A stretch of 64,000 nt of DNA. It comes from Litsea cubeba (lineage: Eukaryota > Streptophyta > Magnoliopsida > Laurales > Lauraceae). Shown in pieces: positions 61,785 through 64,000 of the stretch (the first letter of the stretch is position 1; each line of letters opens with the position of its first letter). The position numbers and the translations under genes are program-made. The stretch is taken from the NCBI GenBank assembly GCA_012931725.1, contig CM022946.1:47496170-47560169 (forward strand), in the 5' to 3' direction. The notes under the pieces were generated by a model. The model was not told where the DNA came from. It ran no database searches and was given only the letters and a program-made list of their open reading frames with translations.

Positions 61785-64000
61785 TCAAGCAGAAGGGGAA
61801 TCTGTGAATGTAATCACATCCACATCCTTGTCAAAAATCTGGTCCCAATAGGGCTTGAGCCTATGTCCATTGACTTTGAACTTGTTACCATTCTTTGGAT
61901 TATTGATCTCAATTGCCCCATGCTCAAATACCTGAGTGACCTCGAACGGGCCACACCATCTGGACTTTAGCTTTCCTGGAAATAATTTGAGTCTAGAATC
62001 GAAAAGTAATACCTTCTGTCCCACCACAAACGTCTTCCTTAATAGCTTCTTATCATGGAATATTTTAGTCTTCTCTTTATATAGCTTGGCATTCTCATAT
62101 GCTTCATATCGTAGCTCCTCAAGCTCATTCAGTTGTAACTTCCTCTTCTCACCTGCCTCCTTCATATCAAAATTAAATTTCTTGATCGCCCAGAATGCCC
62201 TGTGCTCCAATTCCACCGGCAGATGACATGCTTTCCCATAGACCAAACGATATGGAGACATGCCTATAGGAGTCTTGTAGGCTGTCCTATATGCCCAAAG
62301 TGCATCATTCAGCCTTAAATACCAATCTTTCCTGTTGGGCTGCACTGTCTTTTCTAAAATCTGCTTGATCTCTCTATTACTCACTTCTACCTGGCCACTA
62401 GTCTGAGGGTGGTATGGAGTAGCTACCTTGTGAGTTATCCCATATTTCTTCATTAATGCTTCAAAAGACCTATTTTTGAAGTGACTGCCACCATCACTAA
62501 TGATTGCTCTGGGTGTCCCAAATCTTGCAAATATCATGTTCTTCAGAAATTCCAAAACCACCTTGTGGTCATTTGTTTTACTTGGGATAGCCTCCACCCA
62601 TTTTGACACATAGTCTACTCCTACCAGAATGTAGAGATAACCATAGGATGATGGGAATGGTCCCATAAAATCAATCCCCCACACGTCAAAGAGCTCCACC
62701 TCTTGTATGCCCTTCAATGGCATCTGATTCCGTGAAGAAATGTTCCCCATTCGTTGGCATCTATCACAACTTAAACAAAAAGTATGTGCATCTTTAAATA
62801 TAGAGGGCCAAAAGAAACCAGATTGAAGTACCTTAGCAGCTGTCTTCTTTCCTCCAAAATGTCCTCCACACGCCTTGCTGTGGCAATGTGTTAAGATGCT
62901 TTGAACCTCTTCCTCTGGTACACATCTTCTAATGATCTGATCTGAGCAGTACTTGAACAAATATGGGTCATCCCAGTAATAGAAACGTGCCATGTGCACC
63001 ATCCTCTTCTTATCTTGATTAGTAAAATGCATTGGGAACTCACCACAAACCTTGTAATTCACCAAGTCTGCAAACCATGGAAGCTTGGTAATCTGAAATA
63101 GTTGTTCATCTGGAAAAGATTCATTTAGCGGAATTTCGTCCCCTTTGAATGCCTCATCATTCAACAATCTGGATAAATGGTCTGCCACTACATTCTCACT
63201 GCCCTTCTTATCTTTGATCTCAAGGTCAAATTCTTGTAGTAACAACACCCATCTAATTAGCCTTGGCTTTGCATCCTTCTTGCTCATTAGATACTTCAAT
63301 GCTGCATGATCTGTGTAGATTATTACCTTAGACCCAACAAGGTAGGATCTGAATTTTTCTAGTGCAAAAATTACAGCAAGAAGTTCCTTCTCAGTAGTAG
63401 AGTAGTTCAGCTGTGCATCATTTAGAGTCCTGGAGGCGTAGTAAATCACATGTGGAAGCTTCTCTACTCTTTGGCCAAGCACAGCCCCCAAAGCATAGTC
63501 ACTGGCATCGCACATGAGCTCAAATGGCAAACTCCAATCAGGTGCCATGATAATAGGGGCTGATGTCAAAAGCATTTTCAGCAGCTCAAATGCTTGCAAG
63601 CAATTCTCATCAAAAACAAACTCCACCTCTTTTTGTAACAATGAACAAAGTGGTCTTGCAATCTTGGAGAAGTCCTTAATGAATCTGTGATAGAATCCAG
63701 CATGCCCAAGGAAACTTCGTACTCCCTTCACGGATGTGGGTGGTGGAAGTTTGCTGATCAAGTCTATCTTAGCCTTATCCACCTGTATCCCCTTGCTTGT
63801 TACCACATGCCCAAGTACAATGCCATGTTTCACCATGAAGTGGCATTTTTCCCAGTTTAACACCAAATTACACTCCTCACATCTCTTTAGCACAAACTCC
63901 AGATGATACAAACAGTTATCAAATGATGATCCAAAGACAGAGAAGTCGTCCATGAATACCTCAATAAAGCGCTCCACCATATCAGAGAAAATACTCATCA
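61785..64000 (-). CDS. Athila pol: end of RT, RNase H and integrase, intact reading frame
   Basis: An open frame of at least 737 codons, entering from beyond the window and ending at TAG 61787-61785. RT active-site box FMDDFSVFG at residues 15-23 of the visible part; RNase H with LMCDASDYALGAVLGQR and YSTTEKELLAVIFALEKFR; integrase zinc-binding HCHSKACGGH ... CLSCDRC; core with WGIDFMGPF, IISDGGSHF and SGQVEVSNREI, giving all three catalytic acids; C-terminus GHRLKPYWDQIF. There is no stop or frameshift, in contrast to the Tat copies in this window, so this insertion is likely younger. Integrase would insert the cDNA in the nucleus. Confidence 0.93.
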   Translation of the reverse strand, partial: MSIFSDMVERFIEVFMDDFSVFGSSFDNCLYHLEFVLKRCEECNLVLNWEKCHFMVKHGIVLGHVVTSKGIQVDKAKIDLISKLPPPTSVKGVRSFLGHAGFYHRFIKDFSKIARPLCSLLQKEVEFVFDENCLQAFELLKMLLTSAPIIMAPDWSLPFELMCDASDYALGAVLGQRVEKLPHVIYYASRTLNDAQLNYSTTEKELLAVIFALEKFRSYLVGSKVIIYTDHAALKYLMSKKDAKPRLIRWVLLLQEFDLEIKDKKGSENVVADHLSRLLNDEAFKGDEIPLNESFPDEQLFQITKLPWFADLVNYKVCGEFPMHFTNQDKKRMVHMARFYYWDDPYLFKYCSDQIIRRCVPEEEVQSILTHCHSKACGGHFGGKKTAAKVLQSGFFWPSIFKDAHTFCLSCDRCQRMGNISSRNQMPLKGIQEVELFDVWGIDFMGPFPSSYGYLYILVGVDYVSKWVEAIPSKTNDHKVVLEFLKNMIFARFGTPRAIISDGGSHFKNRSFEALMKKYGITHKVATPYHPQTSGQVEVSNREIKQILEKTVQPNRKDWYLRLNDALWAYRTAYKTPIGMSPYRLVYGKACHLPVELEHRAFWAIKKFNFDMKEAGEKRKLQLNELEELRYEAYENAKLYKEKTKIFHDKKLLRKTFVVGQKVLLFDSRLKLFPGKLKSRWCGPFEVTQVFEHGAIEINNPKNGNKFKVNGHRLKPYWDQIFDKDVDVITFTDSPSA

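Larger units (their letters stand above)
58277..64000 (-). mobile_element. Ty3/gypsy retrotransposon, Athila lineage, 3' half
   Basis: On the minus strand: pol (RT end, RNase H, integrase) down to 61785, about 1.7 kb of non-coding sequence with no envelope-like ORF, a polypurine tract, then a 3' LTR starting TGATAAGTGC. The pol sequence type, the gap after it and the LTR start are those of Athila. The 5' half is outside the window. The distal LTR end near 58277 is a guess. Confidence 0.88.

Overview
This is nuclear DNA of a flowering plant with a transposon-rich genome. The evidence is Ty3/gypsy elements of the Tat and Athila lineages, a TRIM-like element, a plant SINE cluster, Mutator and hAT DNA transposons, a LINE remnant, and two conserved plant genes with long, transposon-filled introns. 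The species cannot be told from the sequence; the intron sizes suit a large-genome angiosperm. No rRNA gene, genuine tRNA gene or CRISPR array was seen.

Layout. 1-9276: a decayed Tat-lineage element on the minus strand (ORF1, gag, protease/G-patch, RT, RNase H, second RNase H, integrase), its 3' end outside the window, followed by an A/T-rich stretch. 9515-14501: 5'-truncated Tat element 2 on the plus strand (integrase end, 80-bp repeats, an antisense gene, 3' LTR). 16894-34151: the last three coding exons of a CWF19L2-like (CwfJ family) spliceosome protein on the plus strand. Its 14.6-kb intron holds a complete 12.3-kb Tat element 3 (18963-31299) beside a SINE cluster, and its next intron holds a solo LTR of the same family with a perfect 5-bp target duplication. 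37172-39860: a Pack-type element with long terminal inverted repeats that carries a fragment of a cation/H+ antiporter (CHX) gene. 41117-50257: a Mutator-like element with a 9-bp target duplication. It has a plant-mobile-domain gene on the plus strand and a convergent transposase-OTU gene on the minus strand, the latter split by a 3.1-kb LTR-like insertion. 52324-57763: the first three exons of a pfkB-family sugar kinase, with a LINE fragment and a hAT element in intron 1. 58277-64000: an Athila element on the minus strand with an intact partial pol, lying in or just after the next pfkB intron.

Most notable signals. (1) The Mutator-like element carries three palindrome arrays built on GTTCGGAC/GTCCGAAC half-sites. 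Two of them have a period of about 33 bp and lie near-symmetrically inside the two ends; the third is a 119-bp palindrome between the convergent genes. (2) Tat elements 2 and 3 carry an antisense three-exon gene with matching splice positions, a 526-bp first coding exon in both, and a minus-strand TATA box; element 3 has a second small antisense unit. (3) The 3.1-kb insertion holds eight 16-bp palindromes with start spacing 22-31-22-39-22-31-22.

Most retroelement ORFs are broken mainly by in-frame stop codons, many consistent with C-to-T change, so they are relics. The two host genes look intact over the parts visible.
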